A DNA stretch of 64,000 nucleotides from assembly GCA_016709225.1 (NCBI GenBank), contig JADJEE010000001.1:2294001-2358000 (forward strand), written 5' to 3'. The stretch comes from Deltaproteobacteria bacterium (GTDB lineage Bacteria; Myxococcota_A; Polyangia; Nannocystales; Nannocystaceae). The translations under genes and the position numbers were made by a program. Within the stretch, counting starts at the first letter, position 1. Every line of letters starts with the position of its first letter. Under the pieces are notes generated by a model. It made no database searches, had not been told where the DNA came from, and saw nothing but the letters and a program-made list of their open reading frames with translations. Positions 30,225-40,629 of the stretch are shown here, one piece after another.

Positions 30225-31244
30225 TCAGCGCTCGAGCAGCTTGGCGAGGTGCGTGCGCTCCCACAGCACGGCCTCGGCGTAGCGCTCGAACTGCGCCTCG
30301 GCGCGGCGGAACTCCGGCGTGTGATAGACGCGGCGCCCGTCGACGACCGGCATGTCGTGCACCTCGTGCAGCATCTCGTGGTAGACGATCCACGCCACGA
30401 AGAAGCGCGGCACGTCGCTGGCGTCGAGCACGGGGTGGATGCGGATCAGCTCGTCCTCGAAGGTGTAGCTGCCGAGCTTGATGGTGTCGCGCGTGCGCTT
30501 GCGGGCACTGCGGGGGCCCCAGGTGATGCGGGCCCGGATGCGACCGCCGAAGTAGTGGGCGTTGAGCTCGTCGAAGATGTCCTTGAGGTCGTGGTGCTTG
30601 CCCTGCACGTCGCAGACCTGCGGGCTGGGGCCCTCGCGACGACGGATGTGGGTCTCGTGGTGATCGATGAAGGCCCGCAGCAGCCGCGCCGCGGCGGCGT
30701 CGCGGGTCTCGGCGTAGCGCACCAATGCCCGCAGCACCGGCGGCGGTGCGGCCACGAACATGTGGTGGACGCGGAACGTGACCACGCCGTCGCCGCGCTT
30801 GATCGACACCATCGTGTGGGTGTTGTCGGTCAGCACCACGCGTGGTCGGCCCTTGCCGAGGTAGGCCGCGAGGCGGTCCTGCAGAGTGCGACGGGCGAGG
30901 TCGTCGTCGGGCGACGCGACCGGCAGCGGCTCGTCGTCGGTGCCGACGCCGAGCTCGTCGATCGCGAGCGGGTCGTCCACCACCGCCGGCTCGCGGCGAC
31001 GCGGCGGCACCATGCGCGGCACGGAGCGCGGACGTCGACCAGGATCGCGGGACGAGCTCGACATCGTCGGTGGTTCGTAGGGTGCGGCGGGGACCAACGT
31101 CGGGCCCGACGCGCGCGGCGGGGCCGCCCACACCGGCGGGCGCGCGGAGGCGAGTGCGCGGGCCGGCTCAGTCTGAACCAAATCACCGGCACTGGCGACG
31201 TCGTTGGGCGCGAGCCAGAGGGCTCGCCCGTTTCGAGGCGGCAT
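30225..31244 (-). CDS. SprT-like zinc metalloprotease family protein
   Basis: 339 residues from ATG 31244; an internal ATG at 31064 (MSSSSRDPGRR) is an equally plausible start. The first ~150 residues are a disordered Pro/Arg/Asp-rich head. The C-terminal domain is SprT-like: LNAHYFGGRIRARITWG followed by YHEMLHEVHD, a gluzincin HExxH plus a third His, with the Glu at about residue 290. SprT/Spartan-type proteins cleave DNA-protein cross-links in eukaryotes; bacterial homologues are poorly known. It is divergent from moaD-E, with 145 bases between the starts. A weak 7-bp hairpin lies just past the stop (30179-30200). Confidence 0.75.
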   Translation of the reverse strand: MPPRNGRALWLAPNDVASAGDLVQTEPARALASARPPVWAAPPRASGPTLVPAAPYEPPTMSSSSRDPGRRPRSVPRMVPPRRREPAVVDDPLAIDELGVGTDDEPLPVASPDDDLARRTLQDRLAAYLGKGRPRVVLTDNTHTMVSIKRGDGVVTFRVHHMFVAAPPPVLRALVRYAETRDAAAARLLRAFIDHHETHIRRREGPSPQVCDVQGKHHDLKDIFDELNAHYFGGRIRARITWGPRSARKRTRDTIKLGSYTFEDELIRIHPVLDASDVPRFFVAWIVYHEMLHEVHDMPVVDGRRVYHTPEFRRAEAQFERYAEAVLWERTHLAKLLER

Positions 31245-31389
31245 CGCAGAGGTCAACGGCGATAGCTTATGATCGCGCGCGCCGACGCCCCAATTTCCCC
31301 GCAAGCCCAGGCGATCGCGTGCACACGATCGCGGCGAGGTCGGCGAAAGTTGCGATCGCCCCGGCGATCTCCCTGCTGCCGGAGCCCCC

Positions 31390-32067
31390 ATGACCGAGAT
31401 CGTCTACGAAATCTTGATCTTCGCCGCGCTGCGCGAACGCATGGGCGCGTCGTCGATCGCGGTGCGTGCGCCCGCGACCTGCACCGTCGCGGAGCTGCTC
31501 GCGGCCGCGGCCGCACAGCATCCGCGCATCGCGACGGTGCTGCCGGCCTGCCGCGTGGCGGCGGCACAGGAGTTCGTCGCCGCGGACGCGATCGTCCCCC
31601 ACGACGGCGAGATCGCCTTCATCCCGCCGGTGTCGGGCGGGCACGACGGGGTCCCGCCGCTGCTGCTGACCCACGCACCGTTGCGCACCGGCGACGTGAT
31701 CGACGCGGTCGCGGGGCCCGAGATGGGCGCGGTGTCCAGCTTCTGCGGCTACGTGCGCCGGCACAGCCGCGGACGCGTGGTGCAGTACCTCGAGTACGAG
31801 GCCTACGAGGCCATGGCGCTCGCGAGCATGCGGAGCATCGCCGCACGCGTGACCGACGAGGTCGCGAGCACGCGGCTGGCGATCCACCACCGCCTGGGGC
31901 GGCTCGAGCTGGGCGAGTGCGCCGTGGTCATCGCTGCGGCCGCGCCCCATCGCGCACCCGCGTTCGCGGCCTGTCGACTCGCCATCGAGGCACTCAAGCG
32001 CGAGGTGCCGATCTGGAAGCGCGAGATCGCCGAAGACGGTGCGGTGTGGATCGGCCTCGGGCCGTGA
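31390..32067 (+). CDS. MoaD-MoaE fusion, molybdopterin synthase
   Basis: A 225-residue fusion of both subunits of molybdopterin synthase, which inserts sulfur into cyclic pyranopterin monophosphate. Residues 1-84 are the ubiquitin-like MoaD, ending IAFIPPVSGG; the Gly83-Gly84 pair that must carry the thiocarboxylate is internal. Residues ~90-225 are MoaE, with FCGYVRRHSRGRVVQYLEYEAY, HHRLGRLELGE and EALKREVPIWKRE. M. tuberculosis MoaX has the same layout and is cleaved after the Gly-Gly, so processing is expected here. No other moa/moe genes are in the window. Confidence 0.92.
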   Translation: MTEIVYEILIFAALRERMGASSIAVRAPATCTVAELLAAAAAQHPRIATVLPACRVAAAQEFVAADAIVPHDGEIAFIPPVSGGHDGVPPLLLTHAPLRTGDVIDAVAGPEMGAVSSFCGYVRRHSRGRVVQYLEYEAYEAMALASMRSIAARVTDEVASTRLAIHHRLGRLELGECAVVIAAAAPHRAPAFAACRLAIEALKREVPIWKREIAEDGAVWIGLGP

Positions 32068-32144
32068 ACGCGTCGCGCTCGATCACACCCTGAACGGCCG
32101 CACACGACCCCGGGGGGCGGGCCGCCCGCGGGATCGCAACGGTG

Positions 32145-33668
<1,524 letters not shown>

Positions 33669-33733
33669 AGCCGCGGCCCCGAATGCGCTACGGTCCCGTG
33701 CGAAGCTCGTACACCGAGCAAAGGAGTTCCACC

Positions 33734-34168
33734 ATGGGTCTGCTGTCCCGCCTCACCGGCATGACGTCCACCAAGAAGCCCACGGACGACGTATTGCTCG
33801 TCCACGCCATGCTGCTGATGGCGGGCGCCGATGGCTACATCGACGACGAGGAGATCGCCACCGTCGAGGGCTTCGCCATGACGTTGCCCGAGTTCAAGGA
33901 GCGCGACTTCGGTGACGTCATCGCCGACGCGCAGAAGATGGTGCGCAAGTACCCGAGCCTCAAGGAGTCGGTCAACGCGCTGACCGAGTTCTCGAGCCAG
34001 GCGCTCAAGACCAAGGCCTTCGTGCTCGCCGCCGACATCGCGCTCGCCTCGGGCGACGTCGACGAGAACGAGGACCAGCTCCTCACCACCATGCAGCGTC
34101 TGCTCAGCGTCGACGACCAGACCGCGCAGACCGTGATCTGGGTGCTCTCGCTCAAGTACGCGAAGTAA
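33734..34168 (+). CDS. TerB-like helical protein
   Basis: A 144-residue all-helical protein of the TerB/DjlA-N superfamily. The acidic motif MAGADGYIDDEEIATVEGF is the metal-binding-like signature, repeated loosely as ALASGDVDENEDQLL. ATG 33734 has AAGGAG 9 bases upstream. In tellurite-resistance operons TerB proteins act in membrane-associated stress complexes; here there is no terC/D/Z. It is separated by only 6 bases from an M48 protease gene that itself carries a TerB-like tail, so the two probably act together. Confidence 0.8.
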   Translation: MGLLSRLTGMTSTKKPTDDVLLVHAMLLMAGADGYIDDEEIATVEGFAMTLPEFKERDFGDVIADAQKMVRKYPSLKESVNALTEFSSQALKTKAFVLAADIALASGDVDENEDQLLTTMQRLLSVDDQTAQTVIWVLSLKYAK

Positions 34169-34174
34169 CCGACC

Positions 34175-35434
34175 ATGGGAACCAAGACACTGCCCGACCG
34201 GACCATCCTGCAGGCTCGCCGCGACCGCACGTTGCGGGCAGAGCTGATGGAGGAGCGCGACATCCAGTACGCGCTCAAGAAGATCGAGGAGCTCTCCAGC
34301 GGCTACGGCTTCGTGTCGCGCCGTCAGCTCCTCACCGGCGCACTGCGCCTCACGCGGGGCATGGCCCCCGAGGTGGCCGACTCGCTCGCGCACTGCCGCG
34401 AGCTGCTCGGCTTCAGCGCACCCGTCGAGGTCTACGTCCGGCCGGAGCCGGTGTTCAATGCGGGCGCCATCCGCAACCCGGGTGGTGGCCCGCACATCAT
34501 CGTGATCTCGTCGCGACTGCTCGAGGTGTTCACGCCCGAGGAGCTCCGCTTCGTGATCGGCCACGAGATGGGCCACATGGCGTTCGACCACTTCGGCATC
34601 CCGATGCCCGCGACCGCCGCGGTCGAGGACATGGCCGGCCAGATGGTCTCCCGCTACAACGCGCTGCGCCTGTACCTGTGGTGCCGCAGCGCCGAGATCA
34701 CCGCCGACCGCGTCGGCCTGGTCTGCGCCGGTGACCCGGTCGCCGCCGCCAGCGGCTTCTTCAAGCTCGCCTCGGGGCTGTCGTCGCCGCGGGTCCAGAC
34801 CGATCTCGAGGCCTACGCGACGCAGGTCGAGTCGCTCGCGTCGGCGCCCGAGGCCCGCAGCAAGCCCCGCCACGACGACGACACGCTCGACTGCTTCAGC
34901 ACCCACCCGTACAGCCCCCTGCGCGTGCGCGCGGTGGTCGCGTTCAGCAAGAGCCGCACGTACCGCAGCCTCACCGGCCAGGGCGACGACGGCTACTCGG
35001 ACGACGAGGTCGAAGCGATCGTCGAGCGCGACCTGTCGCTGATGGAGCCCGGCTACCTCGAGGAGAAGAACGAGGAGTCCACGCTCATGCGCCGGATGCT
35101 CTACTGCGCCGGCGTGTCGGTGGCCGCGGCCAACGGCACCATCGAGGACAGCGAGCTCAAGGCCCTGCGCACGCTGCTGGGTACCGACGACACCTGGGGT
35201 CCGGTCAACGCCGAGGCCGCCCGCGCCGAGCTCGAGCAGAAGTTCGACGCCGCCAACCAAGTGCCGTTCGCAAGGCGCGCCCAGCTGGTCCAGCACCTCA
35301 CGATCGTCGCGGCCGCGGACGGCAGCGTCGACCAGTGGGAGCTGGGTGAGATGGGCCGCATCGCCTGGCGGCTGGGCGTCGACCCGTCGGTCATCGAGCA
35401 GACGCTGCAGGCGTCCGCCCACCCGATGGACTGA
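34175..35434 (+). CDS. M48-type metalloprotease fused to a TerB-like domain
   Basis: 419 residues. The peptidase part (~70-270) has FVIGHEMGHMAFDH (zinc ligands His130, His134) and the third ligand in SAEITADRVGLV (Glu174), as in M48 peptidases. It lacks the transmembrane helices of HtpX/Oma1 and has no signal peptide, so it is probably cytosolic. The C-terminal ~120 residues are TerB-like: YCAGVSVAAANGTIEDSELKAL and LTIVAAADGSVDQWELGEMG repeat the acidic helix motif of the preceding gene. The two genes lie 6 bases apart and are surely cotranscribed. Substrate unknown. Confidence 0.85.
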   Translation: MGTKTLPDRTILQARRDRTLRAELMEERDIQYALKKIEELSSGYGFVSRRQLLTGALRLTRGMAPEVADSLAHCRELLGFSAPVEVYVRPEPVFNAGAIRNPGGGPHIIVISSRLLEVFTPEELRFVIGHEMGHMAFDHFGIPMPATAAVEDMAGQMVSRYNALRLYLWCRSAEITADRVGLVCAGDPVAAASGFFKLASGLSSPRVQTDLEAYATQVESLASAPEARSKPRHDDDTLDCFSTHPYSPLRVRAVVAFSKSRTYRSLTGQGDDGYSDDEVEAIVERDLSLMEPGYLEEKNEESTLMRRMLYCAGVSVAAANGTIEDSELKALRTLLGTDDTWGPVNAEAARAELEQKFDAANQVPFARRAQLVQHLTIVAAADGSVDQWELGEMGRIAWRLGVDPSVIEQTLQASAHPMD

Positions 35435-35452
35435 CACCGGCCGATCGTCGCA

Positions 35453-35534
35453 CGCCCCTGACCGGGGGCGCGCGCCGCATCGCAACGCCGATGTGACGAC
35501 GGCGTGCCACCCCGACCGGGGTCGCACGCCGTCG
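35453..35534. terminator. Two consecutive hairpins between convergent genes
   Basis: CGCCCC/GGGGCG (35453-35470, 6-nt loop), then an 11-bp perfect stem CGACGGCGTGC (35497-35507) with GCACGCCGTCG (35524-35534). The latter has a nested ACCCCG/CGGGGT stem in its loop. Placed between the M48-TerB gene (+) and the Cys-repeat gene (-), they can serve as a bidirectional terminator. Confidence 0.65.
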
Positions 35535-35551
35535 GTCGTTCGGGCGCGGGC

Positions 35552-37846
35552 CTACAGGCAGGACGCGTGCAGCGGCCCGACGCAGGCGTTGATCTGCGAG
35601 AAGGTCGTCGAGCCGAACGCGCCACTGGGGTACGTCGTGTCGGCCACGGCGAACTGTGCGATCTGGACGCTGTCGCTGTCGCGCACCACCGTCACGGTGC
35701 TCCCGGTGGTGAGGTAGTCGATCGTCACGGTATAGGTCTGGCCCTGCGCCCAGCCAGCCGTGGTGGTCGCCGCGGGGGCCAGCAGCAAGGTCGAGTCGGC
35801 GGTGTCGGCCGGGCAGTAGATGTCGGCGCCACCGACCGATGCGAAGTCGGCGGCGTCGACCCGCTTGACGGTGATGCCGGCGGGCACCGAGCAACCGAAG
35901 AAGTTCTGCGACTGGCGCTTCCACGACATCGAGTAGAAGTGCGAGCTGTCCTGGGCGCCCCACACCAGGCCGATGATGTCGTCGTCGCCGCCGTGGTTGC
36001 TGACGCCGATGACGCCCTCGAGCGAGACGTCCTCGAACACCACGCCATCGCACAGGTGCAGACCGAAGTCGTTGTTGCCGTTCTCGCAGGCCCGCGTGCC
36101 GCCCATGTCGTAGGTGATCGACGCCGGCGCGGAGCCGGCATCGATGTCGCCCTGGAAGAGGGTGCAGTTGTTCTGCAGGTCGAACGAGTTGGCGTCGACC
36201 ACGGTGACGGTGTCCTGGGCCAGGCTCACGCCGTCGTCGACCGTGACGGTGTAGGTCTGGAACCCGGTCGGGCTCGCGAGCGGGTCGGCGATGTCGGGAT
36301 CGTCGAGCCCGGCGGCCGGCGACCACGAGAAGGTGTAGTTGCCGGTGCCGCCGGCCGCAACCGCGTTGAGCTGCACCGGCGAGCCCGCGAAGTCGGAGCA
36401 CGACGGCGCGGCCGAGACCGTCAGCGGCGGCGCGCAGGTGTTGGTGTCCTGATCGCAGACGCCGTTGATGCAGTCGAGGCCGGTCAGGCAGTCCTCGCCG
36501 GTGTCGCAGGTGGCACCGCAGCTGCCGCCGCAGTCGAGATCGGTCTCGTTGCCGTTCTGAACCCCGTCGTCGCACGCCGGCGGCAAGCAGGTGAGCGTCA
36601 GCGGATCGCAGACCTGCGAGACGCAGTCGTCGCCGACGAGGCACCCCTCGCCGTCCTCGCAGTCGGCGGCACAGCTGCCGCCGCAGTCGATGTCGGTCTC
36701 GTCGCCGTTCTCGACCCCGTCGTCGCACGCCGGCGGCAGACAGACCATGCCCAGCTCGTCGCACGAGCCCGAGGCGCAGTCGCCGTCGATCGAGCACATC
36801 TCGCCGTCGTCGCAGCCCGGGCAGGTGTCGCCGCCGCAATCGACGTCGGTCTCGTTGCCGTTGCGGACGCCGTCGGTGCACGAGGCCGGCGTGCAGGTGT
36901 CGGCGTCGGGATCGCAGACCTGCGAGACGCAGTCGCTACCGACCATGCAGTCCTCGCCGTCGTCGCAGCCCGGGCAGGTGTCGCCGCCGCAGTCGATGTC
37001 GGTCTCGTTGCCGTTGCGGACGCCGTCGCGGCAGGTCGCGGGCGGCAGGCACGTCATGGTCTTCGGATCGCACTCGCCCGAGAGGCAGTCGGCGTCGGTC
37101 ATGCAGCCGTCGCCGTCACCGCAGCCGAGCGGACAGCTGCCGCCGCAGTCGACGTCGGTCTCGTCGCCGTTTTGGACCCCGTCGCCGCACGAGGTGCAGG
37201 TCATCGTCGTGGGATCACACTGCATCGACATGCAGTCGGCGTCCTCGTTGCAGCCGTCGCCGTCCTTGCAATCGTTGGGGCACGAGCCGCCGCAATCGAC
37301 ATCGGTCTCGTCGCCGTCCTGCACGCCGTTGTCGCACGCGCCACCGGGCCCGCACGTCATCGTCGCGGGGTCGCAGTGGCCCGAGACGCAGTCGCCGTCG
37401 CCCATGCAGCCCTCGCCGTCATCGCAGCCGTCCGGGCAGGTGCCGCCGCAGTCGACGTCGGTCTCGTCGCCGTTGCGCGCGCCGTCGCTGCAGGTCGGGG
37501 GCGGCTGGCAGGTGCCGTCCTCGCAAACGCCCGAGGCACAGTCGGCGTCGACCGTGCAGCCCTCGCCGTCGCCACAGCCGGCCGGGCAGCTGCCGCCACA
37601 ATCGATGTCGGTCTCGTCGCCGTTGCGCTCGCCGTCCATGCACGCGCCGCCGGCGGTCTCGCTGTCGGTCATGCCGTCGCTGTCGCCGGTGGCACTGTCG
37701 GTCTGCGTGCCGGTCACGACCGGGCAGTTGCCGCTGCCCGGGTCCTGGCCGAGGCCGTCGTCGAGGCAGGGATCGGCACACGATGCCGCCGCCAGCGAAC
37801 CGAGTACTCCGACACTGATTCCAAGGGTTCTTCGCTTCATGGACAT
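35552..37846 (-). CDS. Large Cys-repeat surface lipoprotein with thrombospondin-C-like end
   Basis: 764 residues from ATG 37846; Met at 37840 is an alternative. MSMKRRTLGISVGVLGSLAAASC gives a lipobox cysteine at 23. Eight ~47-residue repeats follow (about residues 68-450), each CxDGxxNGDETDxDCGGxCPxGCxDGxxCxxDxDCxxxxCD. Next is a PKD/Ig-like module (APSCSDFAGSPVQLNAV). The C-terminal ~230 residues resemble the thrombospondin C-terminal lectin-like domain: DIIGLVWGAQDSSHFYSMSWKRQSQ-type sequence (split here as WGAQDSSHFYSMSWKRQ). Such proteins bind calcium and glycans in animals; an adhesin-like surface role is inferred. No poly-Arg anchor, so lipidation is the likely attachment. Confidence 0.85.
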   Translation of the reverse strand: MSMKRRTLGISVGVLGSLAAASCADPCLDDGLGQDPGSGNCPVVTGTQTDSATGDSDGMTDSETAGGACMDGERNGDETDIDCGGSCPAGCGDGEGCTVDADCASGVCEDGTCQPPPTCSDGARNGDETDVDCGGTCPDGCDDGEGCMGDGDCVSGHCDPATMTCGPGGACDNGVQDGDETDVDCGGSCPNDCKDGDGCNEDADCMSMQCDPTTMTCTSCGDGVQNGDETDVDCGGSCPLGCGDGDGCMTDADCLSGECDPKTMTCLPPATCRDGVRNGNETDIDCGGDTCPGCDDGEDCMVGSDCVSQVCDPDADTCTPASCTDGVRNGNETDVDCGGDTCPGCDDGEMCSIDGDCASGSCDELGMVCLPPACDDGVENGDETDIDCGGSCAADCEDGEGCLVGDDCVSQVCDPLTLTCLPPACDDGVQNGNETDLDCGGSCGATCDTGEDCLTGLDCINGVCDQDTNTCAPPLTVSAAPSCSDFAGSPVQLNAVAAGGTGNYTFSWSPAAGLDDPDIADPLASPTGFQTYTVTVDDGVSLAQDTVTVVDANSFDLQNNCTLFQGDIDAGSAPASITYDMGGTRACENGNNDFGLHLCDGVVFEDVSLEGVIGVSNHGGDDDIIGLVWGAQDSSHFYSMSWKRQSQNFFGCSVPAGITVKRVDAADFASVGGADIYCPADTADSTLLLAPAATTTAGWAQGQTYTVTIDYLTTGSTVTVVRDSDSVQIAQFAVADTTYPSGAFGSTTFSQINACVGPLHASCL

Positions 37847-38035
37847 GGCGTATCGCTGACTCCGAGGCCGCCAGCTTACCGCAAAGCCGCGGGCCGGCGC
37901 CGCGCACAATCGCGGGTCGCAGCGCGCGCAAGGCCGCGTGACGCCGAGCGCCACGGCCGCTGCGGGGCAGATCGCAACGCCGGCGCCCGACGGCGGCGCG
38001 AACCCTTGGATCCGCGCCGCTCGCCCAGACGCGCC

Positions 38036-38797
38036 TCAGCGCGCGGGGATCTCGAACAAGCCCAGCATGGCCCCGACGTTGTCCTGGATCACGCTGATCG
38101 AGCCCACGGTCGGGATGTCGATCTTCGGCATCAACACCTTGCCGCCCTGCTTCTCCACCCGCGCGTTCGCGGCGGAGAGGGCATCGACGACGACGTAGGT
38201 CAGCCAGTGCGACGGCACACCCGGCGGGGTCTGCATGCGCGAAGCGACCTGCACGTTGCCGGCCGACCAGACCTCCATGCCGGCGCCGGAGCTCGACTCG
38301 GTCCAGCCGAACAGCTGGCCGTAGAAGGCGTGCGCGGCCTTCGGGTCGCTGCTGTTGAGCTGCTCCCAGCAGAACTCGCCGGTCTGCGGCTGCGCATCCG
38401 CGGCGCGCTCGCCATCACCACGCGGCGACGACCACACGTTGATCACCGCGCCCTGCGGATCGCTGAAGGTCGCGAAGCGACCGAAGCCTTCGATGTCGGT
38501 CGCACCCATGATGACCTTGCCGCCGGCGGCGGTCGCCTTCGCCACGCTGGCCTCGACGTCGGTGGTCGAGACGTAGAGCGCCCAGTGTGGCGGCACTCCG
38601 GGTGCGGGCAGCTCGAAGCAACCGCCGACGGGTTGCTCGCCGAGCTTGAACATCGTGTACGTCTTGCCGTCGGCCATGGGGGCGCGCTCGGTCTTCCACC
38701 CCAGCACCTCGCCGTAGAAGCGCACACTGTCATCGGGGTTGGGCGTCAGGATCTCGCGCCATACGAACTGACCGGGGCGATGCACGATGTCGTTCAT
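38036..38797 (-). CDS. Two-domain VOC (glyoxalase/bleomycin-resistance-like) protein
   Basis: 253 residues from ATG 38797 (MNDIVHRPGQFVWREIL). Two vicinal-oxygen-chelate modules lie in tandem: the first begins VWREILTPNPDDSVRFYGEVLGW, the second FCWEQLNSSDPKAAHAFYGQLFGW. Each closes with a GRFATFSDPQGAVI or GSISVIQDNVGAMLGLFEI strand. This is the layout of the CFP30B-like group often labelled glyoxalase. Metal ligands are not conserved enough by eye to predict an activity. Single-gene unit; its upstream region to 39037 shows no other gene. Confidence 0.85.
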   Translation of the reverse strand: MNDIVHRPGQFVWREILTPNPDDSVRFYGEVLGWKTERAPMADGKTYTMFKLGEQPVGGCFELPAPGVPPHWALYVSTTDVEASVAKATAAGGKVIMGATDIEGFGRFATFSDPQGAVINVWSSPRGDGERAADAQPQTGEFCWEQLNSSDPKAAHAFYGQLFGWTESSSGAGMEVWSAGNVQVASRMQTPPGVPSHWLTYVVVDALSAANARVEKQGGKVLMPKIDIPTVGSISVIQDNVGAMLGLFEIPAR

Positions 38798-39037
38798 GTC
38801 GAAACACTCCTTCGGCCTCGGGGTTGGCCGAGACGCGCGCACGGTTCTATCGGCTGCAACGATGCGCCGGCAAGCCGCACGACCCGAGGCTCAGCACGGG
38901 CGTTGGGACGTCGTTCGCCCAGGGGCCGCACGCGAGCGTGGCGGCGCGCACACGATGCCCACGACCGAGCGTCGGCAGCTGCGCGGGCGCACGATCGACG
39001 GTGGACGTCGGTGTCGCCGCAGCGGTAGAGCTTCGGT

Positions 39038-40027
39038 GTGGCGGCAGCGGTAGCACTCGCGGCGTGGCTCACCGGCGCTGCGCCGGGCACCGCGACGTTG
39101 GGCTGGGAGGCGCCGCCGTCATGTCCCAGCGCGCAAGACGTCGGCAACCGCCTGGCGGCGCGCGTGGGCGTCGACGGCGAGGGCGGCAGCGAGGTCACGC
39201 GCGGCGAGGCGCTCGTGGCCCGCGAAGGCACCGGCTACGTCGCGATGCTGGTGGTCACGACCGACGCGGGCAGCACGACCCGGCGGCTCGAGGCCGACCG
39301 CTGCGACACGGTGGCCGAGGCAGCGGTGCTGATCGTCGCGATGGTGCACGCCGAGCGCACGACCGCAGCGCTTCCCGAGGCAACGCCGGCGCCCGACGAG
39401 CCCCCGGCGCCGGCGCCCGCTGCCGACGCGCCCACGCAGCCTCGCCCGCCGACGCCGCAGCCGGTGGCGGCACGCATCCCCGCATCGCCACGGACGCAAG
39501 CGGCGATCCTCGCCGAGGTGTCGCTGCGCCTGGGCGGCTTGCCACGCGTCGGGGTCGGCGTCGGCGGTGGGGTTGCGGTGCTGCGGCCGCGCTGGCGCGC
39601 CGAGCTGATCGGCCGCTACTGGGCCCCGCGCGAGGCCGCGATCGGCCCCTCGCCGGGCAGCGCCCGGGTCGCCGTCGGGGCCGGCACGGTCGGCGCCAAC
39701 CTGGGCCCCTCGTGGCGACTCGGGCCGGTGGAGCTCGTCGCCATGGCTGGCCTCCACGTCGGGGTCGCGGTGGGCGTCGGACGAGAGGTGCCGCTGCCAC
39801 GAACGTCGCGACGCCCCTTCGTGGCGGCGGGCGTGCAGCTGGCGCTGCTGTGGCCGCTGCATCCGCGGGTGGCGTTGGGCGTGCGCGGGGCCTTCGACGC
39901 CATCGCCGTGCGCCCCCGCTTCGAGCTGCGCGACGGCGGCCGCCAGTACACGGTCGCGCCGGTGGCCGGGGCACTCGCCGCGACACTCGAGGTGCGGCTG
40001 GGCATCCGCCGAAGGACGATTCCGTGA
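39038..40027 (+). CDS. Exported protein of unknown function ahead of an ECF sigma gene
   Basis: 329 residues from GTG 39038, with a signal-peptide-like start (MAAAVALAAWLTGAAPGTATLGW). Residues ~25-105 have two cysteines and a mixed fold. Then a Pro/Ala linker (~110-145), and a C-terminal half with alternating Gly/Val-rich strands (VGVGVGGGVAVLRPRWRAEL, GVAVGVGREVPLP) that look like an outer-membrane beta-barrel. The stop overlaps the GTG of the ECF sigma gene (GTGA at 40024-40027). Upstream bases 38798-39037 hold no gene. It may be the target or sensor of the sigma factor; that is inference. Confidence 0.7.
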   Translation: MAAAVALAAWLTGAAPGTATLGWEAPPSCPSAQDVGNRLAARVGVDGEGGSEVTRGEALVAREGTGYVAMLVVTTDAGSTTRRLEADRCDTVAEAAVLIVAMVHAERTTAALPEATPAPDEPPAPAPAADAPTQPRPPTPQPVAARIPASPRTQAAILAEVSLRLGGLPRVGVGVGGGVAVLRPRWRAELIGRYWAPREAAIGPSPGSARVAVGAGTVGANLGPSWRLGPVELVAMAGLHVGVAVGVGREVPLPRTSRRPFVAAGVQLALLWPLHPRVALGVRGAFDAIAVRPRFELRDGGRQYTVAPVAGALAATLEVRLGIRRRTIP

Positions 40028-40629
40028 CGGAAGCTCGCCATCCCCGGGATTGCGCAGCGGTGCGTGTGGTCTCCACCGATCCCGACGAGGTGTCCGCTCC
40101 CGTGGAAGAGGTCGGTGCGTTCACGGAGGTGTTCGCGGCGCAGCACGACTTCGTGTGGCGCACGCTCGGGTACCTCGGCGTCGGCCGTCCCGCGCAGGAC
40201 GACGCGACCCAGGACGTGTTCATCGTGGTGCACCGACGCTGGCGCAGCTACGACCCCGCCGTGCCCCTGCGCGCATGGCTCTTCGGCATCGCGCGGCGGG
40301 TCGCCGACAAGTACCGGGCCCGGGCCGCCCGCGCCGCACCGCTGCGGATCCTGCCCGGCCCCGATGTGCCGCTGCCCGATGATCTCATCGCGCACCGAGA
40401 GGCCGCGGACCTCGTCGAGGACTTTCTCGCGACACTGCCCGCAGATCAGCGCGACGTCTTCGTGCTCGCGGAGCTCGAGGGGTTGAGCGCGCCCGAGATC
40501 GCCGTCGCGCTCGACGGCAAGCTCAACACGATCTACTCGCGACTGCGCCTGGCGAGGCGGGCCTTCGAGCGCGCGCTGGCCCGCCACCAGGCGCGATGGC
40601 GACGGGAGGCCGACCATGGCGAGGCTTAG
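40024..40629 (+). CDS. ECF-family RNA polymerase sigma factor
   Basis: 201 residues from GTG 40024. Region 2 is HDFVWRTLGYLGVGRP...DATQDVFIVVHRRW (core binding and -10 recognition) and region 4 is LPADQRDVFVLAELEGLSAPEIAVALDGK, with the HTH for the -35 element. An acidic linker separates them. It is coupled at both ends: GTGA overlap with the barrel-like gene and a 14-base overlap with the next membrane-protein gene. Myxobacterial ECF factors of this layout are often paired with an adjacent membrane protein that holds them inactive. Confidence 0.93.
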   Translation: MTEARHPRDCAAVRVVSTDPDEVSAPVEEVGAFTEVFAAQHDFVWRTLGYLGVGRPAQDDATQDVFIVVHRRWRSYDPAVPLRAWLFGIARRVADKYRARAARAAPLRILPGPDVPLPDDLIAHREAADLVEDFLATLPADQRDVFVLAELEGLSAPEIAVALDGKLNTIYSRLRLARRAFERALARHQARWRREADHGEA

